64,000 nt of DNA from the NCBI GenBank assembly GCA_902789665.1, contig CADAOY010000003.1, positions 1 to 64,000 on the forward strand. Direction: 5' to 3'. Below, piece after piece: positions 17,915 to 26,603 of the stretch; positions within the stretch are counted from its first letter, which is position 1; the number at the start of each line of letters is the position of its first letter. The stretch comes from an uncultured Lachnospiraceae bacterium. Its GTDB lineage: Bacteria; Bacillota; Clostridia; Lachnospirales; Lachnospiraceae. The notes below the pieces were generated by a model. The model saw nothing but the letters and a program-made list of their open reading frames with translations, did no database searches and was not told the DNA's origin. A program made the position numbers and the translations under genes.

Positions 17915-18322
17915 TCAAGCATCTTCTAATAATTCTGCAAGAGTTACTGACTGAAGATAATCATTGACTGCATCATCCAGACCTTTCCAGAGTTTTATGG
18001 TTCTGCAGGCTGTGATTCTGTCGCAGGGTTCTGACCCCTCTGCAAGGCAGCTTACTGTGGCAAAATTATCCTCTGCAGCCTTAACAATCTCAAGGGCTGT
18101 ATAATCTTTTGTTTCCTTGGTTAAGCTGTATCCGCCTCCCCAGCCATGAACGCCCTTAACCAGTCCATGGGCTACCATATCTTTCATTATGCTCTCTAAA
18201 TATTTTAAAGATATTCCCTGTCTCTCTGCTATGTCCTTAAGTGATACATTACCATCCTTGCAATGCTCAGCCAGGTCAAGCATACATGTCAGTGCATATC
18301 TGCCTTTAGTTGAAATAAACAT
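17915..18322 (-). CDS. Rrf2-family (IscR-like) transcription regulator
   Basis: A 135-residue winged-helix regulator starting MFISTKGRYALTCMLDLA, with the recognition region KDIAERQGISLKYLESIM and the wing GGGYSL. It has the three cysteines used for iron-sulfur cluster binding in IscR-type members: Cys92, Cys100, Cys106. So it likely senses Fe-S or cysteine status. No isc operon is adjacent; the cysteine desulfurase lies 33 kb away. SD AAAGGA. It is divergent from the PlsC-like gene, with 117 bp shared between them. Confidence 0.85.
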   Translation of the reverse strand: MFISTKGRYALTCMLDLAEHCKDGNVSLKDIAERQGISLKYLESIMKDMVAHGLVKGVHGWGGGYSLTKETKDYTALEIVKAAEDNFATVSCLAEGSEPCDRITACRTIKLWKGLDDAVNDYLQSVTLAELLEDA

Positions 18323-18439
18323 AATAATACCTGTCCTTTCAAGAATTCCTTATTGATTATATCACAAATTATTCATAGTTATAGTATTATTTTTATGATA
18401 TTATAAATGTATGCATTTTTCTGTTAAGGAGAGACATTA

Positions 18440-19579
18440 ATGGCTAAAGTACCTTTTAAAAGCCAAATAACATTTAACATTCTTTATGTGGCAACAAAGA
18501 TTTTTCTTAAGAAATATTCTTTTACCACAGACCATGTACCCAGGATGGAAGAGCCATATCTTTTCATATCGAATCATACAACGGATTTTGACTTTATTCT
18601 TGCAGGGCACGCCTCTAAAGACTATCTTTATTACGTCGCAGAAGAAAGCCCGTTTCGAATTCCCGTTGCAGGTCCTTTAATGAAATATCTGGCTGACCCC
18701 ATCATTGTTAAGTTAAGTAATGTTACAGCGTCAGATATTAAAGAAATAATGAAGCGCATCAAAGCCGGATACAATGTATGTCTCTATCCTGAAGGACGTC
18801 ATTCATATAACGGCATAACGATGAAGCAGGATGATTCCATAGGAAAACTGGTCAGGATCTCCGGCGCCGCGTTGGTTACATATAAAATAGAAGGCGGATA
18901 TTTCTTAAAACCAAGATGGTCAAGATTTAAAAGAACAGGTCCCATATCAGGCCACGTTACCGGGGTTTATTCGTCTGAAGAATTAAAGAATAAAACACCT
19001 AAGGAAATAACTGAGATTATAAATAAAGGCATATATGAAGACGCCTATTTAACCCAGGAGAAAGTTAAGTATAAGTATAAAGGTAAAAACAGAGCTGAAG
19101 GCATGGAGAAACTTTTATTTATCTGCCCTAAATGTTTAAGCCCTGATACAATGAAAAGTGAAGGTGACAACTGCTACTGCACCAACTGCTCTTACAAAAC
19201 AACCTGGAGCGATACAGGTTTTCTTGAAGGTGAAGATCTAAAGTATAATAATGTAAGAGACTGGTATTCTTTTGTTAATGAAGAGTATTCGAAAAATGTG
19301 GTTAAAACCACAAACGAAGAATTGATTGAATCTTATAATGTAATACTCACTGTGGATAAAAAAGAATCCACAGGCGAACTAAAAGCATACAAAGAATATT
19401 TCACATTTAATGATATTAAATTCCCCCTGGATGAACTTTCATCTGTAAGGGTTCAGTATGCAGATATTCTTAATTTTAATTACAATGGAAAGCATTACAG
19501 ATTCACCGGAGATAAATTCTATCCATGGAAATATGCCAAAATATATCATATCCATAAAGGGGATAATCAGGAAATATAA
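18440..19579 (+). CDS. PlsC-like lysophospholipid acyltransferase with zinc ribbon
   Basis: Predicted membrane-associated acyltransferase of phospholipid synthesis. The PlsC domain (about 35-170) has NHTTDFD (His46 and Asp51, the HX4D catalytic pair) and PEGRHS (117-122). An unusual C-terminal extension of ~200 residues holds a zinc-ribbon Cys229-x2-Cys232...Cys247-x2-Cys250, then a beta-rich tail of unknown role. The ATG at 18440 follows AAGGAGAG. It is cotranscribed with the TauE-type gene 14 bp downstream. Substrate specificity is not evident; the family mostly acylates lysophosphatidate. Confidence 0.8.
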   Translation: MAKVPFKSQITFNILYVATKIFLKKYSFTTDHVPRMEEPYLFISNHTTDFDFILAGHASKDYLYYVAEESPFRIPVAGPLMKYLADPIIVKLSNVTASDIKEIMKRIKAGYNVCLYPEGRHSYNGITMKQDDSIGKLVRISGAALVTYKIEGGYFLKPRWSRFKRTGPISGHVTGVYSSEELKNKTPKEITEIINKGIYEDAYLTQEKVKYKYKGKNRAEGMEKLLFICPKCLSPDTMKSEGDNCYCTNCSYKTTWSDTGFLEGEDLKYNNVRDWYSFVNEEYSKNVVKTTNEELIESYNVILTVDKKESTGELKAYKEYFTFNDIKFPLDELSSVRVQYADILNFNYNGKHYRFTGDKFYPWKYAKIYHIHKGDNQEI

Positions 19580-19593
19580 ACCGGAGACAATAA

Positions 19594-20376
19594 ATGGTTA
19601 AACTAATTATCATATGCCTGCTTGCCGGTATCGGCGCCGGAGTAAGTACGGGATTTGCGGGACTATCCGCTGCCGTATTCATTACGCCACTTTTAGTCAG
19701 CGTACTTAATGTACCTGTATTCGAAGCAATTGGCGTGGCTCTTGCATCAGACACACTGGCTTCAGCCATTTCTGCAATTACATATAAAAAGCATGGAAAT
19801 ATAAATCTTAAAGGCGCAAGGTGGTTCTTAATTACAATCCTTGCCTTTACCATAATCGGAACCATTGCAGGTTACTTTGTAACTGCAACCCATGTCGGTA
19901 ATACGGTTATGAACTGGTGGATGGTATTCATGGAACTTGTCCTTGGTATATCCTTCATCATTAAGCCTGAAAGAAAGCAAAAGGAGAACTCATTCCTTAG
20001 CAAAATCAAAAATACTGCCATCATTCTTTGCGGCATATATATTGGTTTTGTCTGTGGTTTCCAGGGAGCAGGCGGAGGCCTTATGATGCTCTTCACCTTA
20101 ACAATCGTTGCAGGATATGAGTTCAAAACTGCCGTCGGAACTTCAGTTTTTATGATGACTTTCACAGCCCTGATCGGAGCTGCATCTCATTTTATTATGA
20201 GAGGCGTGCCGGATATAAAGATTTTAATCATTACCGTTATTGCAACATTTGTAAGTGCTTATCTTGCAGCCATTGTTGCCAATAAAGTATCCAATAAAGT
20301 TCTTGGAAGAATAACAGGTATCATGCTGGTATGTACCGCAATAGGAATTCTTCTTCTAAGCCCTCCATCATTTTAA
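19594..20376 (+). CDS. TauE/SafE-family anion exporter
   Basis: Polytopic membrane protein of 260 residues with about eight helices in two similar halves, each with a small-residue/Gly-rich start (GIGAGVSTGFAGLSAA and GFVCGFQGAGGGLMM). This is the pattern of the TauE/SafE (sulfite/organic anion export) family. SD CCGGAGA before the ATG at 19594. It is the second gene of a two-gene plus-strand unit ending at a bidirectional terminator. The transported anion is not known. Confidence 0.85.
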   Translation: MVKLIIICLLAGIGAGVSTGFAGLSAAVFITPLLVSVLNVPVFEAIGVALASDTLASAISAITYKKHGNINLKGARWFLITILAFTIIGTIAGYFVTATHVGNTVMNWWMVFMELVLGISFIIKPERKQKENSFLSKIKNTAIILCGIYIGFVCGFQGAGGGLMMLFTLTIVAGYEFKTAVGTSVFMMTFTALIGAASHFIMRGVPDIKILIITVIATFVSAYLAAIVANKVSNKVLGRITGIMLVCTAIGILLLSPPSF

Positions 20377-20398
20377 TTATTTAATTTAAATAAAAGTA

Positions 20399-20434
20399 AA
20401 AAGCCGTTAGTGGTTATAACCACCAACGGCTTTT
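20399..20434. terminator. bidirectional terminator
   Basis: A long stem AAAAGCCGTT(A)GTGGTTA/TAACCAC(C)AACGGCTTTT lies between the convergent TauE-like and lipoprotein genes, with A and T tracts on both sides. Confidence 0.8.
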
Positions 20435-20464
20435 GTGCAATAAAGAACTATATAATTAATTTAA

Positions 20465-21019
20465 TTATTCAACAACGATTGTGCTCTTTACCATTGCAAA
20501 AGCTTCTTCTTCAGCTAACTCGTTAGCCTTGTATGAAGCACCATCTTCATCAACTACGATACCTGTTGTAAGATCTTCATCAAATGAGTAACCAAATTCT
20601 TTCTCGTCGATTAAAATCTTTGTGTAAGCCTGACCATCTTCTGTCTCAGCTTCTTCGTTCTCAGCAAAACCGTAATCTGTTACAACGCCACCCTTTGAAA
20701 TAACTGTAAGGATGTCACCATCTGTATTTCTGAAAAGTGCAATCTGAAGATCACAATTTTCATCTACTGCGTAAAGACCACCCATGTATGTAAGTGTAGC
20801 CTTAACTGCTTCGTACTCTTCTTCTGCTGTTGGCATAGCATCTTCAGTTTCATCAACTGCTTCTTCAACAACTTCTTCAACTTCTTCAGCTACCTGCTCT
20901 TCAACTTCACCAACTTCGCCTTCAGCTACTTCTTCAACAACTTCTTCTGTCTGATTACAAGCAACTGCTGCGCCTAAGCACATAACACCGATTAAAACTG
21001 CTAATAATTTCTTCTTCAT
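20465..21019 (-). CDS. acidic putative lipoprotein
   Basis: A 184-residue exported protein. The N-terminus MKKKLLAVLIGVMCLGAAVAC is a signal peptide with a lipobox-like AAVAC, so Cys21 is probably lipidated. Next come about 45 residues dominated by Glu and Val (VEEVAEGEVGEVEEQVAEE), then a ~110-residue beta-rich domain (TYMGGLYAVDENCDLQIALF...). No known family is recognised. The SD GGGAGG is strong and a good promoter lies at 21104-21132. Monocistronic. Function unknown; the acidic stretch is likely a spacer from the membrane. Confidence 0.7.
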   Translation of the reverse strand: MKKKLLAVLIGVMCLGAAVACNQTEEVVEEVAEGEVGEVEEQVAEEVEEVVEEAVDETEDAMPTAEEEYEAVKATLTYMGGLYAVDENCDLQIALFRNTDGDILTVISKGGVVTDYGFAENEEAETEDGQAYTKILIDEKEFGYSFDEDLTTGIVVDEDGASYKANELAEEEAFAMVKSTIVVE

Positions 21020-21103
21020 TTCGTTTCCTCCCGATTAATCATCTTAATCCAAAACAACAATAATAAATAATAATGCCTGATAAAAATTCTTTCATCAAGC
21101 ACT

Positions 21104-21132
21104 ATACTATCACTTAGTTAAATATTTATCAA
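21104..21132 (-). promoter_or_regulatory. promoter for the lipoprotein gene
   Basis: TTGATA, 17 bases, TAGTAT on the minus strand; leader about 80 bases. Confidence 0.65.
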
Positions 21133-21191
21133 TACGTAAATTGCACAATCTTTACAAATCTGTGCCCGATTTATGTGCAATTTGCACTAAA

Positions 21192-22577
21192 TTATTTGGA
21201 GGCGGAGATTTTGTCCTTGTCAAGTTTTTCAACGGCTTTACGGCCAAGCGGATAGACAAATACCAGAAGTACGAAGATCAGCAGATATAATACTGCAGGG
21301 ATCAGAACGCTGTGGTCATACATGGTATCAAGTATCTCATCTGTAATAGCATCGGTATTAAGGACATTATCCTTATAACCAATCTTCATCAAAGATGCAT
21401 TAACCAAGATAGCTGCAATTGTCTGACCAATCTTGCGCATTAATGTAAAGAACGAATAACCTGTGGCGTCATCGTGAATATTCTTGTATACCTTGTTATA
21501 CTCCATGGCATCGCCCATAAGTGACCAGAGAAGCAGGAATATAAAGGAGTTGCCCACGCCAACCAGGAGGCAGAGACCGATGAATACCCAGGCATTATGA
21601 GTATGGGTAAAATATATAATTAGTGAGCTGACACCGGAGATGCCGATACCAACTGAACACAAACCACGTTTTGAAATGCGTCCTGCAAGTGGTCCCATTC
21701 CGAACATTAAAAGGGCTACAGGCAGATACTGACATACTATTGGAAGCATGGCTAATGACGGCTTGTCGAAATAATAATCAAAAAGATATGAATAATAACT
21801 TTGGGCGAACATCTGGGAAGCCAGATATAACATACCGACAAAGCAGATTGCCATATAAGGTCTTGAAGTCATAAGAACCTTGATGGTTGGCCAGATGTCT
21901 GAGAATTTTCTCTTGGCCATTGGAGGTCTTGAGACTCTCTCTCTTGTCCAGATATAACATAGTCCGTAGGCAAGCAAAGATAAGACGGAAATAATAATTA
22001 CGCCGATTATGATTTTCTTATAACTCATAACTTTAATGCCGCCTGCAGTTGTGATATAGCACATACTGATAAGAGCCATAGCCGGCATACCACCGAATAC
22101 GGAGCCTACTGAACGAAATACGGATAAGGAAGAACGGTCCTTGGCATTAACACTCATTACCTGAGCCAGAGAGCCGTAAGGAATATTGATACAGGTATAA
22201 ATCATACCAAATAAAATATATGTTACCGTTGCCCAGATGAAATATCCATTTCTGCTAAGGCCCGGAATCTTCACGAACATTAAGATTGCGCTAAGTACAA
22301 CAGGAATTGCAAAAACCACAATCCAGTGACGGTATCTTCCGTCTTTTCTTTCAGGCATCCTGTCTACTATTGCGCCCCACATTGGGTCATTGATGGCATC
22401 CCAGATTCTTGCGATGGTAAAAAGCATCATTACCTGCACAATTCTTAAATCCAGAACGTCAGTATAATATTTCTGTAATACACTCTGTACAAGGCCGAAT
22501 ACCAATAGAGAGCCTACGTCTCCCATGGCGTAGCCGATTTTTTCTTTTGCTTTTAATTTATCCCCTGAAGCTCCCAT
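21192..22577 (-). CDS. GPH-family (MelB-type) sugar:cation symporter
   Basis: A 461-residue, roughly 12-helix transporter. The N-terminal KEKIGYAMGDVGSLLVFGLVQ and RIWDAINDPMWGAIVDR are the glycoside-pentoside-hexuronide family signature, including the aspartates that in MelB form the cation site. The substrate is probably a sugar or glycoside; not determined. The ATG at 22577 lies 5 bp after the sstT stop, so the two are cotranscribed from the sstT promoter. Confidence 0.83.
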   Translation of the reverse strand: MGASGDKLKAKEKIGYAMGDVGSLLVFGLVQSVLQKYYTDVLDLRIVQVMMLFTIARIWDAINDPMWGAIVDRMPERKDGRYRHWIVVFAIPVVLSAILMFVKIPGLSRNGYFIWATVTYILFGMIYTCINIPYGSLAQVMSVNAKDRSSLSVFRSVGSVFGGMPAMALISMCYITTAGGIKVMSYKKIIIGVIIISVLSLLAYGLCYIWTRERVSRPPMAKRKFSDIWPTIKVLMTSRPYMAICFVGMLYLASQMFAQSYYSYLFDYYFDKPSLAMLPIVCQYLPVALLMFGMGPLAGRISKRGLCSVGIGISGVSSLIIYFTHTHNAWVFIGLCLLVGVGNSFIFLLLWSLMGDAMEYNKVYKNIHDDATGYSFFTLMRKIGQTIAAILVNASLMKIGYKDNVLNTDAITDEILDTMYDHSVLIPAVLYLLIFVLLVFVYPLGRKAVEKLDKDKISASK

Positions 22578-22582
22578 TATTT

Positions 22583-23842
22583 TTACCTGCTTCCTGTCTG
22601 ATTACTATTCATTCTGACTACTCTGCCCTTTGCTTTTTTCTTGGCCATATATTCAGCGCACGCGGTAAATTCAACGTCAGAGCTTGAATTAAGCGCGGTT
22701 TCCATGGAATCCTGAATAAAGCTGATGACAAAACCAACGCCTACCATCTGCATTGCCACATCATTAGGAATTCCAAGGAAGGAACATGCCATAGGAATTA
22801 AAAGAAGTGAGCCGCCTGCAACACCTGATGACCCGCAGGCTGCCAGTGTTGAAACAATTGCCAGAACCAAAGCCATTGGAAGAGGCACATATATTCTCAT
22901 GGTATTAGCCAGAGTTAAGGACATAATTGTTATAACTATTGCAGCGCCGTCCATGTTGATGGTTGAGCCAAGCGGAATTGACACTGAATAAAAATCCTTA
23001 TCGAGTCCCAGTTTCTCACACAGTCTCATATTAATCGGAATATTGGCTGCTGAACTTCTGGTAAAGAAGGCTGAAAAAGCGCTTTCCTTAAGACACTTAA
23101 ATACTATAGGATACGGATTCTTCTTCGTACATATAAACATAACAAGCGGATTGGTTACCAATCCTACAAAAATAATACATAAAGCAAGTTCAAGAATCAG
23201 TTTTCCATAGTCAGTAAATATGCTGATTCCATTTTTCGATACTGACTCAAATACAATACCCATGATACCAACAGGAGCAAGCTGAATAATCCAGCCTACA
23301 ATCATTGATATTGCCTTGGAAAGTTTCTCCATTACATCATTGGTAACTTTGTCCTCAACCATTTTAAGTGCAAGACCTACTAAAATTGACCAGAATAAGA
23401 TTCCCAGATAATTACCGTTTGCCATCGCACTGATTGGATTCTCAACAATGTTATTGATAAGGCCATTAAATATATCGCCGAAAGACTGAGGTGTTGTGGC
23501 CTCAATATCTGTCGCTGCAGCAAGAGGCACCGTAAGCGGAAATACTCTGCTTACAATAACTGCAAATACCGATGCAATTATGGTTGTGATCAGATATAAA
23601 AATACAACATTTCTGAATTTAGGGCCTATGCCGGAACTGGCCTTGGATATGGCGCTGATTACAAGAATGAAAACCAGTATAGGCGCAATTGCCTTTAATG
23701 CGCCGATAAAAATTGTTCCAAAAATAGTGATAAATTCGGCCTTTGGAATTATAAGTCCAAGTACAAGACCTATAATAATGCCGCCAAGAATTCTAAAGAT
23801 AAGATTCGTTTTAGTATACTGAACAAATATATTATTTTTCAT
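22583..23842 (-). CDS. sstT: serine/threonine:Na+ symporter SstT
   Basis: Sodium-coupled serine/threonine uptake protein of the dicarboxylate/amino acid:cation symporter family, 419 residues. Typical motifs are the re-entrant-loop serine region RSSAANIPINMR, the substrate/Na+ helix GSTINMDGAA, and the second hairpin AACGSSGVAGGSLLLIP. The overall order (KNNIFVQYTKTNLIFRILGGI at the start) matches SstT rather than glutamate carriers. SD AAGGGAT, own promoter. It shares a ~137-bp divergent promoter region with the TAXI gene. Confidence 0.9.
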   Translation of the reverse strand: MKNNIFVQYTKTNLIFRILGGIIIGLVLGLIIPKAEFITIFGTIFIGALKAIAPILVFILVISAISKASSGIGPKFRNVVFLYLITTIIASVFAVIVSRVFPLTVPLAAATDIEATTPQSFGDIFNGLINNIVENPISAMANGNYLGILFWSILVGLALKMVEDKVTNDVMEKLSKAISMIVGWIIQLAPVGIMGIVFESVSKNGISIFTDYGKLILELALCIIFVGLVTNPLVMFICTKKNPYPIVFKCLKESAFSAFFTRSSAANIPINMRLCEKLGLDKDFYSVSIPLGSTINMDGAAIVITIMSLTLANTMRIYVPLPMALVLAIVSTLAACGSSGVAGGSLLLIPMACSFLGIPNDVAMQMVGVGFVISFIQDSMETALNSSSDVEFTACAEYMAKKKAKGRVVRMNSNQTGSR

Positions 23843-23880
23843 CAGGAAATCCCTTCTTAATTAGAAATTTACACAAAGCA

Positions 23881-23909
23881 ATTGTACCATATTATTACTT
23901 CATAAACAA
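23881..23909 (-). promoter_or_regulatory. promoter for sstT
   Basis: TTGTTT, 17 bases, TACAAT on the minus strand, about 40 bases before sstT. Confidence 0.65.
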
Positions 23910-23941
23910 CGAAGAAACAACGATTTCGTAACTCTAATTTA

Positions 23942-23970
23942 TTGAAAAATCCCCAAATTGGGTTTATATT
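23942..23970 (+). promoter_or_regulatory. promoter for the TAXI gene, directly at its start codon
   Basis: TTGAAA, 17 bases, TATATT. The -10 ends only nine bases before the ATG at 23980, so transcription should begin at or within 2-4 bases of the start codon. Confidence 0.65.
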
Positions 23971-23979
23971 ATTTATGTT

Positions 23980-24993
23980 ATGAAAAAAGCTTCCGGTAAA
24001 ATCAAAATAATAGTGTGGATTATTGGCATACTCTGCGTATGCCTTATTTTCGTGCTTTATTTTACTCAGTTTTACCAGAAGAAATTCAGAATAGGAACAG
24101 GTAATCCCGGCGGAACCTATTATTCATATATCAAGGAATTCTCAGAACTTGCAGATTCAGAACTAAATATAAGCAGGGTTGAAACCTCAGGTACTGTAGC
24201 GTCCATAAGACTTTTGCAGAAAGGTTTTATTGATGGAGCCATCGTTCAGAATGACCTTTTATATAACGCATCAAAGGGTATTGATTTCTTTGAGGAAGAA
24301 AATACAAAAGATAACCTTGCTTTCAGCGCAGTAGCAGGTCTTTATACAGAGAGTCTGCAGATTGTAACCCACCGTGACTCAACCATCGAGACAATAGAAG
24401 ATTTAAAAGGCAAAAGAATCTCAGTCGGCGAAGACCAGTCTGGTGTAATACTTAACGCGGCGGATATTTTGGACATATATGGCATGTCATTTAATGATGT
24501 GGAATGCCGTTATCTTTCATATTCCGATTCTGCCAAGGCTCTGGCAAATGGGGAGATTGATGCCTTTATCTGCATGGCAGGCGCGCCAACAAATGCCATC
24601 ACAGGCTGCGCTGAAAACAGTGACCTTAGAATTCTTTCTTTGGATGATTCGGATATTGAAAAGCTTATCAGCATCTATCCTTACTATGTAAGTTGTACCA
24701 TTCCTGCCGGAACATATAAGGGAATTAATGAAGACATACACACGATAGGTGTAAGAGCTGTTTTGGTTGTTTCCAATTCAAGGAGCCAGGAAGAAGTTAA
24801 GATTCTTACAGATGATATAATAAAATATTCTGAAAAATTAAATGAATCAATAGTCACAGACGGACAGTTAAGTCCTGAAGAAGCCGCTACAGATATCGCA
24901 ATTCCTTTCCATTCAGGAGCTGCTTCATACTATAACGACTTCAGCATAACTGTTCCTGTTGATCCAAATTCTAATTCGAAGGTTCTTTTCTAA
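23980..24993 (+). CDS. TAXI-family solute-binding protein, membrane-anchored orphan
   Basis: A 337-residue extracytoplasmic binding protein of the TRAP-associated TAXI type. After a basic start and a 22-residue hydrophobic helix comes FRIGTGNPGGTYYSY, the hallmark TAXI motif, then VETSGTVASIRLLQKG, LKGKRISVGEDQSGV and a long two-lobed domain. There is no clear lipobox or signal cleavage site, so it may stay anchored. No TRAP membrane subunits are nearby; neighbours are sstT and a MATE exporter. The gene has no SD and its promoter abuts the ATG, suggesting a leaderless mRNA. The ligand is unknown; the family binds glutamate and other carboxylates. Confidence 0.85.
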   Translation: MKKASGKIKIIVWIIGILCVCLIFVLYFTQFYQKKFRIGTGNPGGTYYSYIKEFSELADSELNISRVETSGTVASIRLLQKGFIDGAIVQNDLLYNASKGIDFFEEENTKDNLAFSAVAGLYTESLQIVTHRDSTIETIEDLKGKRISVGEDQSGVILNAADILDIYGMSFNDVECRYLSYSDSAKALANGEIDAFICMAGAPTNAITGCAENSDLRILSLDDSDIEKLISIYPYYVSCTIPAGTYKGINEDIHTIGVRAVLVVSNSRSQEEVKILTDDIIKYSEKLNESIVTDGQLSPEEAATDIAIPFHSGAASYYNDFSITVPVDPNSNSKVLF

Positions 24994-25020
24994 AACATTT
25001 ATAAACTTACGTCAATGATT

Positions 25021-26361
25021 TTACTTAATCCCATCTCTCTTAATTTTTACCATTGCAAAGATGAAATCCACTACCAGTACTACTGTACAGGCAATCCAGA
25101 TGATTGGTTCTGAGAGCATTACGCCCATATATCCCATGACCGGTACCAGGAAAAAGGCAATGAGAACCTTGCCCACCATTTCCATACCACTTCCTATTAG
25201 TGGAACGATTTTACGTCCAAGTCCCTGAAGCGTGCTTCTTATAAGCACCACTGCCACCAGGAAGAAAAAGAATGGAATGTTCACTTTAAGGTAGGCAGTA
25301 CCGAGACTAACCACAGATTCGACAGCATCGCCACTGATTCGTCTGACCAAAAACTCACCAATTGTGTAAACTATAATTATATCCACGACTGAGATACCCC
25401 AGCCAAGTGCAAAGGCTGTAGCAATACCTTTCTTGATTCTCTGTGTTTTTTTCGCTCCCACATTCTGGCTGGCAAAAGTCGCGCATGCGGTGGATAACGG
25501 AGCAAAACACATCATTAACATCTCGTCGATTTTGCGGGCTGATACATGAGCCGCAACAGTATCCGTACCTAAATCATTAATTGCAAACTGAAGGCATATC
25601 GAACCTATAGATACGATTGAGAACATCAAAGCCATGGACAGACCATTGGAAATCAAATCCATTGTTATGTTTTCATCATATTTAAAATGTTCTTTTGACG
25701 GTATTAAATCTTTACATTTCACACAAAGATATATGGCTGTTATTATACCGGAAAAGAGTTGTGACAAAGTGGTTGCCAGACCTGCGCCAAATACATTCCA
25801 CCCAAATACCACAACAAAAAGATAATCCATTCCTATGTTTACCAGGGAGCCGACTATTAAGAATACAAGTGGTGCAACAGAGTTACCTACTGCTCTTAGT
25901 ATTCCTGCCAGAATATGATAAAACAGCATAAATGATACAAAGAATAAGATAACTGAAATGTACCTGTACGACAGTTCCACATCCGGCGTTCTAAGAAGAA
26001 TAAGTAATGGTTTTAAGCCAAATATTGCGCCAAGTGTGAGAATAATGGCTGTAAGTATACTAAGCTTAATTGTGTGCGCTACAGCTCTTTTAAGACCATC
26101 CGTATCCTTGGCACCGAAGTACCTGGCAATAACCAGGGAAATACCACTTCCGAAACCAAAGGTAATGCTTATAAACAGTCCATATATGGCACTGGTTGCA
26201 CCAACTGCTGCCAGTGAATCTATTCCTAATGCGTTGCCTACAATGGCAACATCCATTACGTTATAAAAATGATTAAATAAATTTCCAATTATCAGTGGGA
26301 GCGAGAAAAATACCAGCGCCTTTAACGGGCTTCCCACTGTCATATCATTCGTGTGTTTCAT
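25021..26361 (-). CDS. MATE-family multidrug efflux transporter
   Basis: A 446-residue, 12-helix exporter of the MATE/NorM-DinF family, starting MKHTNDMTVGSPLKALVFFSLPLIIGNLFNHFYNVMD and showing the inverted two-half arrangement (second half begins near DLISNGLSMALMF). Substrate unknown; related proteins expel cationic drugs or metabolites using Na+ or H+. The nearest SD-like GAGG is more than a dozen bases away. Instead the ATG overlaps the stop of a 17-codon upstream ORF as ATGA, suggesting coupled translation. It is convergent with the TAXI gene (27-bp gap, no terminator visible). Confidence 0.88.
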   Translation of the reverse strand: MKHTNDMTVGSPLKALVFFSLPLIIGNLFNHFYNVMDVAIVGNALGIDSLAAVGATSAIYGLFISITFGFGSGISLVIARYFGAKDTDGLKRAVAHTIKLSILTAIILTLGAIFGLKPLLILLRTPDVELSYRYISVILFFVSFMLFYHILAGILRAVGNSVAPLVFLIVGSLVNIGMDYLFVVVFGWNVFGAGLATTLSQLFSGIITAIYLCVKCKDLIPSKEHFKYDENITMDLISNGLSMALMFSIVSIGSICLQFAINDLGTDTVAAHVSARKIDEMLMMCFAPLSTACATFASQNVGAKKTQRIKKGIATAFALGWGISVVDIIIVYTIGEFLVRRISGDAVESVVSLGTAYLKVNIPFFFFLVAVVLIRSTLQGLGRKIVPLIGSGMEMVGKVLIAFFLVPVMGYMGVMLSEPIIWIACTVVLVVDFIFAMVKIKRDGIK

Positions 26362-26411
26362 TGTCTTTTATAAAACCTCAACTTATGCATCTCACTTAAA
26401 TCTACGCTCAT
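26358..26411 (-). CDS. 17-codon upstream ORF coupled to the MATE gene
   Basis: MSVDLSEMHKLRFYKRQ. The ATG at 26411 has a purine-rich ACGGGGG seven bases ahead. The stop TGA overlaps the MATE start in ATGA. It could be a leader peptide that admits ribosomes to the exporter gene. Seen in sequence; regulation is inference. Confidence 0.5.
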   Translation of the reverse strand: MSVDLSEMHKLRFYKRQ

Positions 26412-26546
26412 TTTTTAACCCCCGTTTCCTTTGAAACAAAACACAATCACCCTGCTTCCATTTCTATAATAACCTAAAAAGCGTAAAATACATATTAAAA
26501 TTATTGGATTTTTATCACAATTTTTTTTATAGTAAAATTCTCACAT

Positions 26547-26582
26547 TTAAAAAAGGCTTCCCAAATCGCTTCGGGAAGCCTT
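26547..26582 (-). terminator. terminator after the flavoprotein fusion gene
   Basis: A perfect 10-bp stem AAGGCTTCCC/GGGAAGCCTT followed by a T run on the minus strand. Confidence 0.8.
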
Positions 26583-26603
26583 CATAATTATTGATAAATG
26601 GTT

